A stretch of 32,133 nucleotides of DNA from an uncultured Acetatifactor sp. (lineage in GTDB: Bacteria > Bacillota > Clostridia > Lachnospirales > Lachnospiraceae). A model generated the notes under the pieces. That model was not told the DNA's origin and searched no databases. It saw nothing but the letters and a program-made list of their open reading frames with translations. The DNA is taken from assembly GCA_947589075.1 (NCBI GenBank), contig CANQBS010000024.1:1-32133 (forward strand), written 5' to 3'. The position numbers were made by a program, and so were the translations under genes. Position 1 is the first letter of the stretch. Each line of letters starts with the position of its first letter. Shown piece by piece: positions 24,824-31,506 of this stretch.

Positions 24824-27727
24824 TCACTCCGTTTCCAAACCATATTCCTCACGTTTTCTGGTGATCTCGATGTCCAGGGATTCCACATAACCCGCCAGGG
24901 TATCCAGGGGATCCAGGCTGATATCGTTCACCACCGCATAAAACGCATTGTCCAAGTTACGTCCGCAGAGATAGGAACCAGGGATCTGGCGGATCTCACG
25001 CAGCCATCCCAGACTTTCCTCCAGCACATTGTAAACTTCCACAGGCCAGGAGGTATGTTCGAAGGATTCCAGATTAGCCACCATGTAACGGCCGGAGGAA
25101 CCTAATACTGCCTCCATCTCTCTCGCGTATCCGCTCTGTACGTCAGCGGACAGCCACCACTTTAAGAACTGCCAGGAGGCTTCCTGGGAATGTCTGCGTT
25201 CCACGGTAGATCTGATCATGACCACGGAGCTGGTGGTAACAGGAATACTGTGATCCACTGTACCATCCTCCTTCCGGGTGCCGGGAACGAGGGACACGCC
25301 CCACTTACCGCTGATCTCCGGTGCGGAGATGCTCAAGGTGTTATAATTGGAAATATCCATGATCGCCAGGGGCACGCTGCCCAGACGGAATCTGGTTACA
25401 AAGCTGATGGACGGGGAGAAACCGTACTTGGTGTAATAATCCGTCCAGCTCTGGAAACAGTCAATGGATTCCTCTCCCAAAAGCAGGGATGCAGTGCCTT
25501 CTTCATTGTATAACTCCGCCCCGTTCTGATACAGCATGGAGAGATATACGCTGTTGATGGCAGTGGAGGAACCTACGCCGGAACCTGCTCCCAGGGTAAG
25601 CATGGAGCTCTTGTCCAGATAGGCTTCCATATTGTAAGTAGCAAGGGAAGGAATGATTCCGATCAGTTCCTCCCAGGTCTCGGGAACCATGATGCCGTAC
25701 TTTGCAAGAATATCGCTGCGGTAGAAGAGAACAGGGAAGCTCATCTGGTCAGGAAGTCCGAAATACTGTCCTTCAAATTCAAAGCAGTTCACAGCCGCGG
25801 GTGCAAACTGTGCGGCCACATCCTCAAAATCAGAAAACTGAGAAAGATCATAGGCCGCTTCACGGTAGCCCAGTTCCATGGGCAGGGTGCTTGAAACGCC
25901 GATGGCCACATCGGGACCCGTTCCGCCTGCTACGGCCGTCATGATGATGGAGGCGTCAACCAGCTTCAGGTCCACGGTAACGTGGCTGTCGGCTGTAAAG
26001 CTTTCATTGATCAGACGTCTCAATACATCCATTTGTTCACGTCCTGTGGAGATCCAGACCGTGATGGTCTCGTTTGCCTTATCCCCGGCATCCGGGATCG
26101 CCACATTGTAATCATTGGTAAAGGACCCAACGAAGGATAAGATCTCATGCTTCAGGTTCTGGATGAAATTGCCTTCCGCCCTGGGAAGCTTGTTGTCCGT
26201 CCCCTGCAGCTCCAGCCAGTCAAGAGTCAGGGCCTGCTGGGAAAGGGTCAGCACAGATCCGCCCAATGCGGTGATATCATCTGCGATAGCAGTCACCTTA
26301 TCCGTGATCTTGCTGGGATGCTCCGATATATCATACAGCATATCAGCGGTTCTCTCGATGGAGGCGCTGACATCCGTGGTGCCTCCGGTGATCTCCATGA
26401 TGGACTCATAGATGACCTCCAGGCGTTCTCCCACATGATGCAGATCTTTGGTCAGATTGGGCAGACGCTTGGTCAGCTGGTAGTCCTGATACATGGTAGG
26501 GGATGTGCTGGTGATGGCTGTAATGGAGTAATAAACCTCCGACAGCTCATCGATGGTGCTCTGCAGCTCCGTCGCCACATCCGCATAAGGCCCAAGGGCG
26601 CAGCTCATACGCACTGTATTGGTGCCTTCATGAAAATAGAAATATAAATCTTCTCCTGCCTGAGACTGGAAATAACCGGTCTGGAAGGAGGTGGAATAGC
26701 CAAATCTGATATCCTCAGCTTCCTTGTAAGGAACCTCGCCGTTCACGGCGACGGCGCGGATCGCGGAAAAGCCTGCGCTTTCCTTCTGCTTGTAGCGCAC
26801 CGCGATACGGTACAGGCCGCTCTTCGGCACTTCCACATTCCACTGCATCCATTCGCCCGCCTGCTTCCAGGCGTCTCCGCCGATGACATTCAGCACAATG
26901 TAGGAGGGATCGTAGGGCTCCGTCAAAGCGGAGGTACGGTCATTCTGAGGGAAATAGCTGGGATTGGATTTCAGGGCGGCATCCTCAGCCTGGAATCTTA
27001 CAGTCGCATCGTTGATCTTCTGTGCGCCTTCCGCCTGCACGGCGCTTAAATAGTCCGCATAGCTGGGCAGGTCCTTTGCCGGCCGAATGGTTATGCTGCG
27101 GATCATCATCTTGTCTTTTACCGCCCGGAGAGTCAGGGTATTCTTCCCTGCTTCCAGATAGAATTTCAGGCCATTGCTGTCCCCATAATAGCCTTCGCTG
27201 TCCATCAGCGCTGTTTTCTGCCAATCAGACACCTCGATCTGAGACGGGAAGGACTGGTTGCCTTCCATCTGCTTATAGTCCTGATTCTCGTCGGTATACA
27301 TCCTGCGGAATACCAGAGGAGAAACCTGGGAATAAGGCACTGTACCGTTTAACAGGAGATCAAACTGGATCTCATTGCCGCCGTCCGGAAGCACTGCGTA
27401 CTCCAGATCGATCTGATACAAGCCGGCTGAAGCAATATCAAAGTCCCAGCTGATGCTGCCGTTTTGTCCTGTCAGCACAGTATCCCCGTCCACTGTTACA
27501 TCCATCTCATCCGTCCCGGCAAAGTCAGCTCCCGTGAGCGTCAAGGTATCCGCCCCGCTCGCTGCAGATGTATAATGGCTCAGATACTCTTCATAAGAAT
27601 CTGTTACGTCGTATTCCGGCACCTTGCCCATTATGCTTTCCCCGGCCGCGTCCACCGGGAGTGCCAGAATACAGGCACAGGCCAGACCGAGCGCTAACGC
27701 CATCGCTTTTTTATAAATTTCACGCAT
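24824..27727 (-). CDS. Giant extracellular solute-binding protein fused to carbohydrate-binding modules
   Basis: 967 aa, about twice a normal binding protein. The signal peptide (MREIYKKAMALALGLACACI, LALPVDAA) lacks a good lipobox. Order: a galactose-binding-like beta-sandwich (about 30-220; SWDFDIASAGLYQIDLEY); a second CBM6/35-like sandwich (about 240-385; VRFQAEDAAL, WMQWNVEVPKSGLYRIAVRY); a helical segment (about 390-545; VYYSITAITSTSPTMYQDYQ, LTKRLPNLTKDLHHVGERLE); and a type-1 binding domain (about 555-967; ETITVWISTGREQMDVLRRL, GTGPDVAIGVSSTLPMELGY, FGLPDQMSFPVLFYR, PETWEELIGI). The start at 27727 has GGGAG eight bases upstream; six extra codons are possible (27745). It may both capture glycans and deliver them to the coupled permeases. 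Confidence 0.88.
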   Translation of the reverse strand: MREIYKKAMALALGLACACILALPVDAAGESIMGKVPEYDVTDSYEEYLSHYTSAASGADTLTLTGADFAGTDEMDVTVDGDTVLTGQNGSISWDFDIASAGLYQIDLEYAVLPDGGNEIQFDLLLNGTVPYSQVSPLVFRRMYTDENQDYKQMEGNQSFPSQIEVSDWQKTALMDSEGYYGDSNGLKFYLEAGKNTLTLRAVKDKMMIRSITIRPAKDLPSYADYLSAVQAEGAQKINDATVRFQAEDAALKSNPSYFPQNDRTSALTEPYDPSYIVLNVIGGDAWKQAGEWMQWNVEVPKSGLYRIAVRYKQKESAGFSAIRAVAVNGEVPYKEAEDIRFGYSTSFQTGYFQSQAGEDLYFYFHEGTNTVRMSCALGPYADVATELQSTIDELSEVYYSITAITSTSPTMYQDYQLTKRLPNLTKDLHHVGERLEVIYESIMEITGGTTDVSASIERTADMLYDISEHPSKITDKVTAIADDITALGGSVLTLSQQALTLDWLELQGTDNKLPRAEGNFIQNLKHEILSFVGSFTNDYNVAIPDAGDKANETITVWISTGREQMDVLRRLINESFTADSHVTVDLKLVDASIIMTAVAGGTGPDVAIGVSSTLPMELGYREAAYDLSQFSDFEDVAAQFAPAAVNCFEFEGQYFGLPDQMSFPVLFYRSDILAKYGIMVPETWEELIGIIPSLATYNMEAYLDKSSMLTLGAGSGVGSSTAINSVYLSMLYQNGAELYNEEGTASLLLGEESIDCFQSWTDYYTKYGFSPSISFVTRFRLGSVPLAIMDISNYNTLSISAPEISGKWGVSLVPGTRKEDGTVDHSIPVTTSSVVMIRSTVERRHSQEASWQFLKWWLSADVQSGYAREMEAVLGSSGRYMVANLESFEHTSWPVEVYNVLEESLGWLREIRQIPGSYLCGRNLDNAFYAVVNDISLDPLDTLAGYVESLDIEITRKREEYGLETE

Positions 27728-27753
27728 GGTGTCATCTCCCATCATTTTGCAAA

Positions 27754-27783
27754 AAAGGTTCTTCGCAAAAGCGAAGAACCTTT
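27754..27783 (-). terminator. Intrinsic terminator-like hairpin between the two binding-protein genes
   Basis: Perfect 13-bp arms: AAAGGTTCTTCGC (27754-27766 in plus terms) and GCGAAGAACCTTT (27771-27783) around a 4-nt loop. On the minus strand the second arm runs straight into a T tract (CCTTTTTT). It follows the lipoprotein gene by 27 bp. Partial termination here would give more lipoprotein than permease, as in many ABC operons. Confidence 0.85.
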
Positions 27784-27810
27784 CCGCGAGTTGGTTGTTA
27801 CTCTGTTTTG

Positions 27811-29361
27811 TTACTCTTCACTATAATTCTGTAATACGTCAGGTGATGCGAAACCGTTGTCGATCATAGTCTGCATATCCTGATTGTAGTAGGAGATCAT
27901 TGCGGAACGAATGGAAGTGTTCTCACGCAAAATGGGGTTCGGGTTCATCTGCAGGTCCAGATCCAGAGAGTTGTAAGGCTCAAGACGCTCTCTGTCAGCT
28001 GAGAAGAAGTACAGATCCTTGTCAATGCCGTCCTCCAGCCAGTCACATCTCTTGGAGTCTGCAGGAGCCTCATAAGCGGTCATAACACTGTTCCAGCCCA
28101 TCAGATCCAGAACCATGGTCATAACGGCAACGGGATCGGCCTTCTGCTCGATGCCCTTGGTCAGACAGATCAGCTGGCCATCATAATAGGTTGCCGCGTA
28201 GTTGTCGCTCAGAGTTAAGTAGTCGCCGGGAGTTCCGGTGTGGCCGATGGTTACGTTGCTGCCCCAAGGATAAGGAACGAATCCAAGTTCTACGTTGGCA
28301 ACTTCGCTGGCGGCCTGCCATGCTGCACGGTGCGCCATGGCAACGGTCTTGCCCTGGCCAAAGGTATTGCCGGGATAACTCCAGCCTTCATATCCCTTCA
28401 GGGATCCGTCATCGTTATAAACGGGATCGCCGTAGGATACAAGGCCGTCCAGCAGCCAGTTCTGGAAATACTGAAGGGTTTCAAGCATAGGATCCGTCAC
28501 ATAGTTCAGGTTGCCTGAAGGGTCAAGAATGATCTCGCCGTTGGCAGCTGTTGCGAACAGCATCCAGTAATAGGGAGTTGCGAAGAAAGGATACTCATCC
28601 TCAGCCATCTTGGACTTCATGTCGCGCATGTACTTGTCCATGTCCTCGTAGCTCCACATACCTCTGTCAAACATTTCGGCAGGGGTGTACTCCATGCCCA
28701 GATCCTGGATCCATGCCTTGTTGTAGTAGATGCCTTCGCCGCCCATACCCTGGCTGATACCTACGTTCTTGCCGGTCCAGTAGAAGTAGTTCTTGGACTT
28801 GAAGTCGCCGGTAGCATCGAAGGAATCACCGAAATCATAAAGGATATCGTTTGCCACATAGGTTCCTACGAACTGATAGTAAGCATCCATAACGTCCGCT
28901 ACAGGATGTCCTGCGGTATAGTTGGTCACGATCTCGCCGGGAAGTGCATCCCAGTCCTCGGTAGGGATGGGAACGAACTCAAGATGAACATTGTACTTCT
29001 CTTCGATACGGGCAATGTTCGCTTCGCGGTCCGCCTTGTCGCCAGGGTTGTCTTCCGCTGCGTTGGCAGGGTTCTTGCCGGTCAGGTCGCTGTGGTCCAT
29101 CAGAGTGATGGTAACGCCGCCCAGGTCATATGCCTTAAACGGTGTGCCGTCGTCTGTTCCGGCATCCTCAGTGGGAGTGGTCTCAGCATCGGCCGGGGTA
29201 GATTCATCCTGATTGGATGACTCCGGAGTGCTGCTGCTCGGGGTGCTGCTTCCAGGTGTTGAGCTCTGCTCGCCGTCGCCGCCGCCGCAGGCTGCCAGAG
29301 GGCCCATGAGCATGCATACTACCAGCAGGCAGGCCCATACCTTAAGCCATTTTCTCTTCAT
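27811..29361 (-). CDS. Sugar ABC transporter substrate-binding lipoprotein
   Basis: The 516-aa protein has a lipoprotein signal (MKRKWLKVWACLLVVCMLMG, then lipobox LAAC, Cys25) and a Ser/Thr/Pro linker (about 30-70). The mature family-1 binding domain follows (YDLGGVTITLMDHSDLTGKN; ANIARIEEKYNVHLEFVPIP; YNKAWIQDLGMEYTPAEMF; MAHRAAWQAASEVANVELGF). It is anchored outside the membrane and is the second binding protein of the locus. Which permease pair it serves is not evident: it is nearest the first pair, but that pair already has the coupled CBM-SBP, so it may serve the second (16315-18250). A strong AGGAGG site precedes the ATG, and small GNRA-type hairpins lie in the leader. Confidence 0.93.
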   Translation of the reverse strand: MKRKWLKVWACLLVVCMLMGPLAACGGGDGEQSSTPGSSTPSSSTPESSNQDESTPADAETTPTEDAGTDDGTPFKAYDLGGVTITLMDHSDLTGKNPANAAEDNPGDKADREANIARIEEKYNVHLEFVPIPTEDWDALPGEIVTNYTAGHPVADVMDAYYQFVGTYVANDILYDFGDSFDATGDFKSKNYFYWTGKNVGISQGMGGEGIYYNKAWIQDLGMEYTPAEMFDRGMWSYEDMDKYMRDMKSKMAEDEYPFFATPYYWMLFATAANGEIILDPSGNLNYVTDPMLETLQYFQNWLLDGLVSYGDPVYNDDGSLKGYEGWSYPGNTFGQGKTVAMAHRAAWQAASEVANVELGFVPYPWGSNVTIGHTGTPGDYLTLSDNYAATYYDGQLICLTKGIEQKADPVAVMTMVLDLMGWNSVMTAYEAPADSKRCDWLEDGIDKDLYFFSADRERLEPYNSLDLDLQMNPNPILRENTSIRSAMISYYNQDMQTMIDNGFASPDVLQNYSEE

Positions 29362-29380
29362 AAATAGTACCTCCTTTTAT

Positions 29381-29416
29381 TGTGCCCTTTCGGGCTATTT
29401 ATAGTTGCTTTGCAAC
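29381..29416 (-). other. Two small hairpins in the fucosidase to lipoprotein gap
   Basis: GTTGC-TTT-GCAAC (29404-29416) and GCCC-TTTC-GGGC (about 29382-29393; on the minus strand a GAAA tetraloop) lie in the 68-bp gap just before the lipoprotein ribosome site. They are short and may be processing or stability elements for the abundant binding-protein message. Confidence 0.4.
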
Positions 29417-29429
29417 AGAGTTGCCTTCC

Positions 29430-30716
29430 TTAATTGTTGGTGATGGCTGCCCCGGCTCCGTCATACAGACATACCTTGTCGGTCAGCTCCAGCCTGATCA
29501 CCGTAGTATATTCCCCGCAGTCTTCCCGGTTCATGTATATCCACAGGATCCCCGGGATCCCGTTCCAAGGCGCGCCTCCGTGAACATCCCACCGAAGCTC
29601 CTTCCCGGAATGGAGCACCGTCGCCCTCTTCACCCGGTTCTTCAGTCCCTTCACACAGACCGCTTCCTCCGGCCTGTTATGTACGAAGAGGTAAAGCACC
29701 GTCCCGTCTTCGGAGAGAACGCTTCCGTCTCCGTAATAGTTGGCGGAGATTCCGGCTATGCTGTCATACACCGCTTCTTCATTGGCCCGGATCCATTCTC
29801 CCAATCCTAAAAGCACCGCTTCCTGTCTGGGATCGATGGTGCCGTCCTCCTTCGGTCCGATATCCAGAAGCAGGTTGCCCCCCATGGCCAGGCAGTCACA
29901 GAACATATGTATGATCTGGCGCAGGCTCTTGTAGTGGTTATCCCTGGGCTGGTATCCCCAGGAGGAATTGATGGTGGTGCAGAACTCCCAGGGTCCCTTC
30001 GGACGGTTCACCGGAATACCCTGCTCCGGCGTCTGGTAATCCCCGTAGCCGGCAAACCGATTGTTGATGATGAGGTCCTCGTTGAAGCTCTTCAGATAAT
30101 TCTTCAATTCTGGTAGTCCCCACTGTTGTGCACCCCGTTCCCAATCCCCGTCAAACCACAGGAGGTCGATCTTGCCATAGTTCCCCAGGATCTCCGCAAG
30201 CTGTGCTCTGTCGAACTCTAAGAACCTCTGCCAGGCATCCTCATCCTGTTTCCCGTCCGTTGGCGAACTGAACTTATTGACACTGCTTAAATCTTCAGGT
30301 ACCCTGCCGTCCGGATATACCGAAGCATAATCCGGATGGGACCAATCCATCAGAGAATAATAAACTCCTACCTTCAGCCCCGCCCTTCTCACCGCATCGA
30401 TATAGGCGGCAAGGATATCTTTCCCGGCGGGAGACTTCTTCACAACGCTTAAGTCGTTGGCCTTCGTATCGAATAAGGCGACGCCGTCATGATGCTTGCT
30501 GGTGAGGACGCTGTACCTGGCTCCGCTCTTCTTGAAAAGCTCCGCCCAATAATCCGCATCGAACTTCGAAGCGGTGAAGCCCTCCAGCTGCTTCATATAA
30601 TCTTCATAAGAGATGCTTCCGTGATAAAAGGACCAGGACTCCGAGACTCCCTTTACCGCATAGATTCCGTAATGGATAAAGATACCCAGCTTTGCCTTCA
30701 GAAACCACTCCTGCAT
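29430..30716 (-). CDS. GH29 alpha-L-fucosidase (subfamily A type), cytoplasmic
   Basis: GH29 retaining fucosidases remove alpha-linked fucose. The 428-aa protein opens the barrel directly (MQEWFLKAKLGIFIHYGIYA), with SWSFYHGSISYEDYMK, the substrate His pair in VLTSKHHDGVALFDT (H75-H76), GLKVGVYYSLMDWSHPDY, and the nucleophile in KIDLLWFDGDWE (D189). NNRFAGYGDYQTPE and TINSSWGYQ follow, then LLLDIGPKEDGTIDPRQEA and a beta-sandwich tail. There is no signal peptide. GGGG lies seven bases before the ATG. It is the first gene after the main promoter, so its product would rise with the binding protein. It probably acts on imported fucosylated oligosaccharides. Confidence 0.95.
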   Translation of the reverse strand: MQEWFLKAKLGIFIHYGIYAVKGVSESWSFYHGSISYEDYMKQLEGFTASKFDADYWAELFKKSGARYSVLTSKHHDGVALFDTKANDLSVVKKSPAGKDILAAYIDAVRRAGLKVGVYYSLMDWSHPDYASVYPDGRVPEDLSSVNKFSSPTDGKQDEDAWQRFLEFDRAQLAEILGNYGKIDLLWFDGDWERGAQQWGLPELKNYLKSFNEDLIINNRFAGYGDYQTPEQGIPVNRPKGPWEFCTTINSSWGYQPRDNHYKSLRQIIHMFCDCLAMGGNLLLDIGPKEDGTIDPRQEAVLLGLGEWIRANEEAVYDSIAGISANYYGDGSVLSEDGTVLYLFVHNRPEEAVCVKGLKNRVKRATVLHSGKELRWDVHGGAPWNGIPGILWIYMNREDCGEYTTVIRLELTDKVCLYDGAGAAITNN

Positions 30717-30750
30717 ACAGAACCCCTTTCGTTAGCATCTGCTAAAATAT

Positions 30751-31029
30751 TGTTAAAATACAAATTGTTAAAGATTATCTTAAGTTTACCCTTGTTTTAA
30801 TATATTGTCAATTTTTATTTCACAGAAAATTCATTTTTGTTAAATATGGTTAAAAATAACGGTGTATTTTTGGTTACTTTTACTTTTGTTACTTTTTCTT
30901 AGCAGTGTGTTAAAGCGGATGGTCTTTTCCTTCTTTTTTAGTTTGTTTAATTGTGCGAACTATATAAAAAACTTCTGTTTATTTATTAAAATCGTTCATT
31001 TTATCCTATTTTTTTTAAATTGTGTTAAA
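30751..31029. repeat. Repeated TGTTAAA heptamer upstream of the operon
   Basis: Exact TGTTAAA at 30751-30757, 30766-30772, 30838-30844, 30908-30914 and 31023-31029, all in the same orientation, with near matches GGTTAAA (30848-30854) and GTTAACA (31094-31100). The first two lie in the untranslated leader, the others upstream of the -35. The region is AT-rich, so enrichment should be tested statistically. Confidence 0.45.
30783..30811 (-). promoter_or_regulatory. Main operon promoter (sigma-A type)
   Basis: Minus strand: TTGACA (30806-30811), 17 bp, TAAACT (30783-30788), giving a leader of about 60 nt before the fucosidase ATG at 30716. No catabolite-responsive element matching the CcpA consensus was seen nearby. 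The region 30812-31190 is AT-rich, with TGTTAAA repeats and an inverted repeat at 31127-31151, and no gene. Confidence 0.6.
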
Positions 31030-31126
31030 ATTTTTCCCCTTGAAAAAGGCTTTCCTGCAGGCTTGTTCATCCCTGTTTTTCAGAGTTTTTCGCGTTAACA
31101 TTTTAATTAACATTTGTTATTGTCTC

Positions 31127-31151
31127 AATTGTACATTTAATCCATACAATT
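31127..31151. promoter_or_regulatory. Inverted repeat in the operon control region
   Basis: AATTGTA (31127-31133) and TACAATT (31145-31151), perfect 7-bp arms separated by 11 bp, lying about 315 bp upstream of the promoter -35. It could be a distal operator or, given the AT content, chance. Confidence 0.3.
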
Positions 31152-31190
31152 AATAAAACTGCTGTCCTCTTCCCCATTATCTGTCCATAA

Positions 31191-31227
31191 AAAATCCCGT
31201 ATCCGGTTTCAAAAACCGAATACGGGG
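31191..31227 (-). terminator. Intrinsic terminator downstream of the GH29-B gene
   Basis: CCCGTAT-C-CGGTTT (31196-31209) pairs with AAACCG-A-ATACGGG (31213-31226), one mismatch in 14. On the minus strand the stem is followed by ATTTTTT. It ends the transcription unit coming from the right edge, which separates it from the main operon. Confidence 0.88.
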
Positions 31228-31322
31228 TTATCTGACGCTATATCATATTCTTTTTGTCTTTTTACAACTAATCCGTTTTTTTGTGCAGTTTTTCAGCAAA
31301 AGTTCAGCCAGCCGCCTGATTT

Positions 31323-31506
31323 GATGGAAAATCGTGCTCGCACGAATTTTCCATCATGTCTGGCGGCAAGTCGAACTTTGTTCGACATGGGAGCGCCATT
31401 TAATGAGCAAAGGTAGTATGTCCGCTCCTGCGGAGCGGACTTGGCAGCGACGGAAAGCGCGTAAGCGCGGCTTTGCAAGCCGAATTCATTCGGCATGGGC
31501 GCGCCC
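31323..31506. repeat. Array of five hairpins, partly duplicated, at the 3' end of the GH29-B gene
   Basis: Consecutive stem-loops: 31323-31355 (15-bp arms, one bulge, loop TC); 31361-31398 (outer TGGCG/CGCCA, inner GTCGAAC-TTT-GTTCGAC at 31370-31386); 31420-31440 (GTCCGCTCC-TGC-GGAGCGGAC); 31454-31474 (AAAGC...GCTTT with GCG/CGC); 31479-31494 (GCCGAAT-TC-ATTCGGC). The palindrome GGGCGCGCCC (31497-31506) follows. The second and fifth hairpins belong to two related modules and differ by compensatory changes. The array begins next to the fucosidase stop codon (31507-31509). A 73-codon minus-strand frame (31293-31514) reads through it; I regard that as a by-product. Confidence 0.8.

Noticed and set aside
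27746..27755. TTTTGCAAAA near the CBM-SBP start as a further copy of the GH3/CBM9 operator.
   Set aside because: Only the palindromic core matches and it arises from the terminator's T tract; flanks differ.
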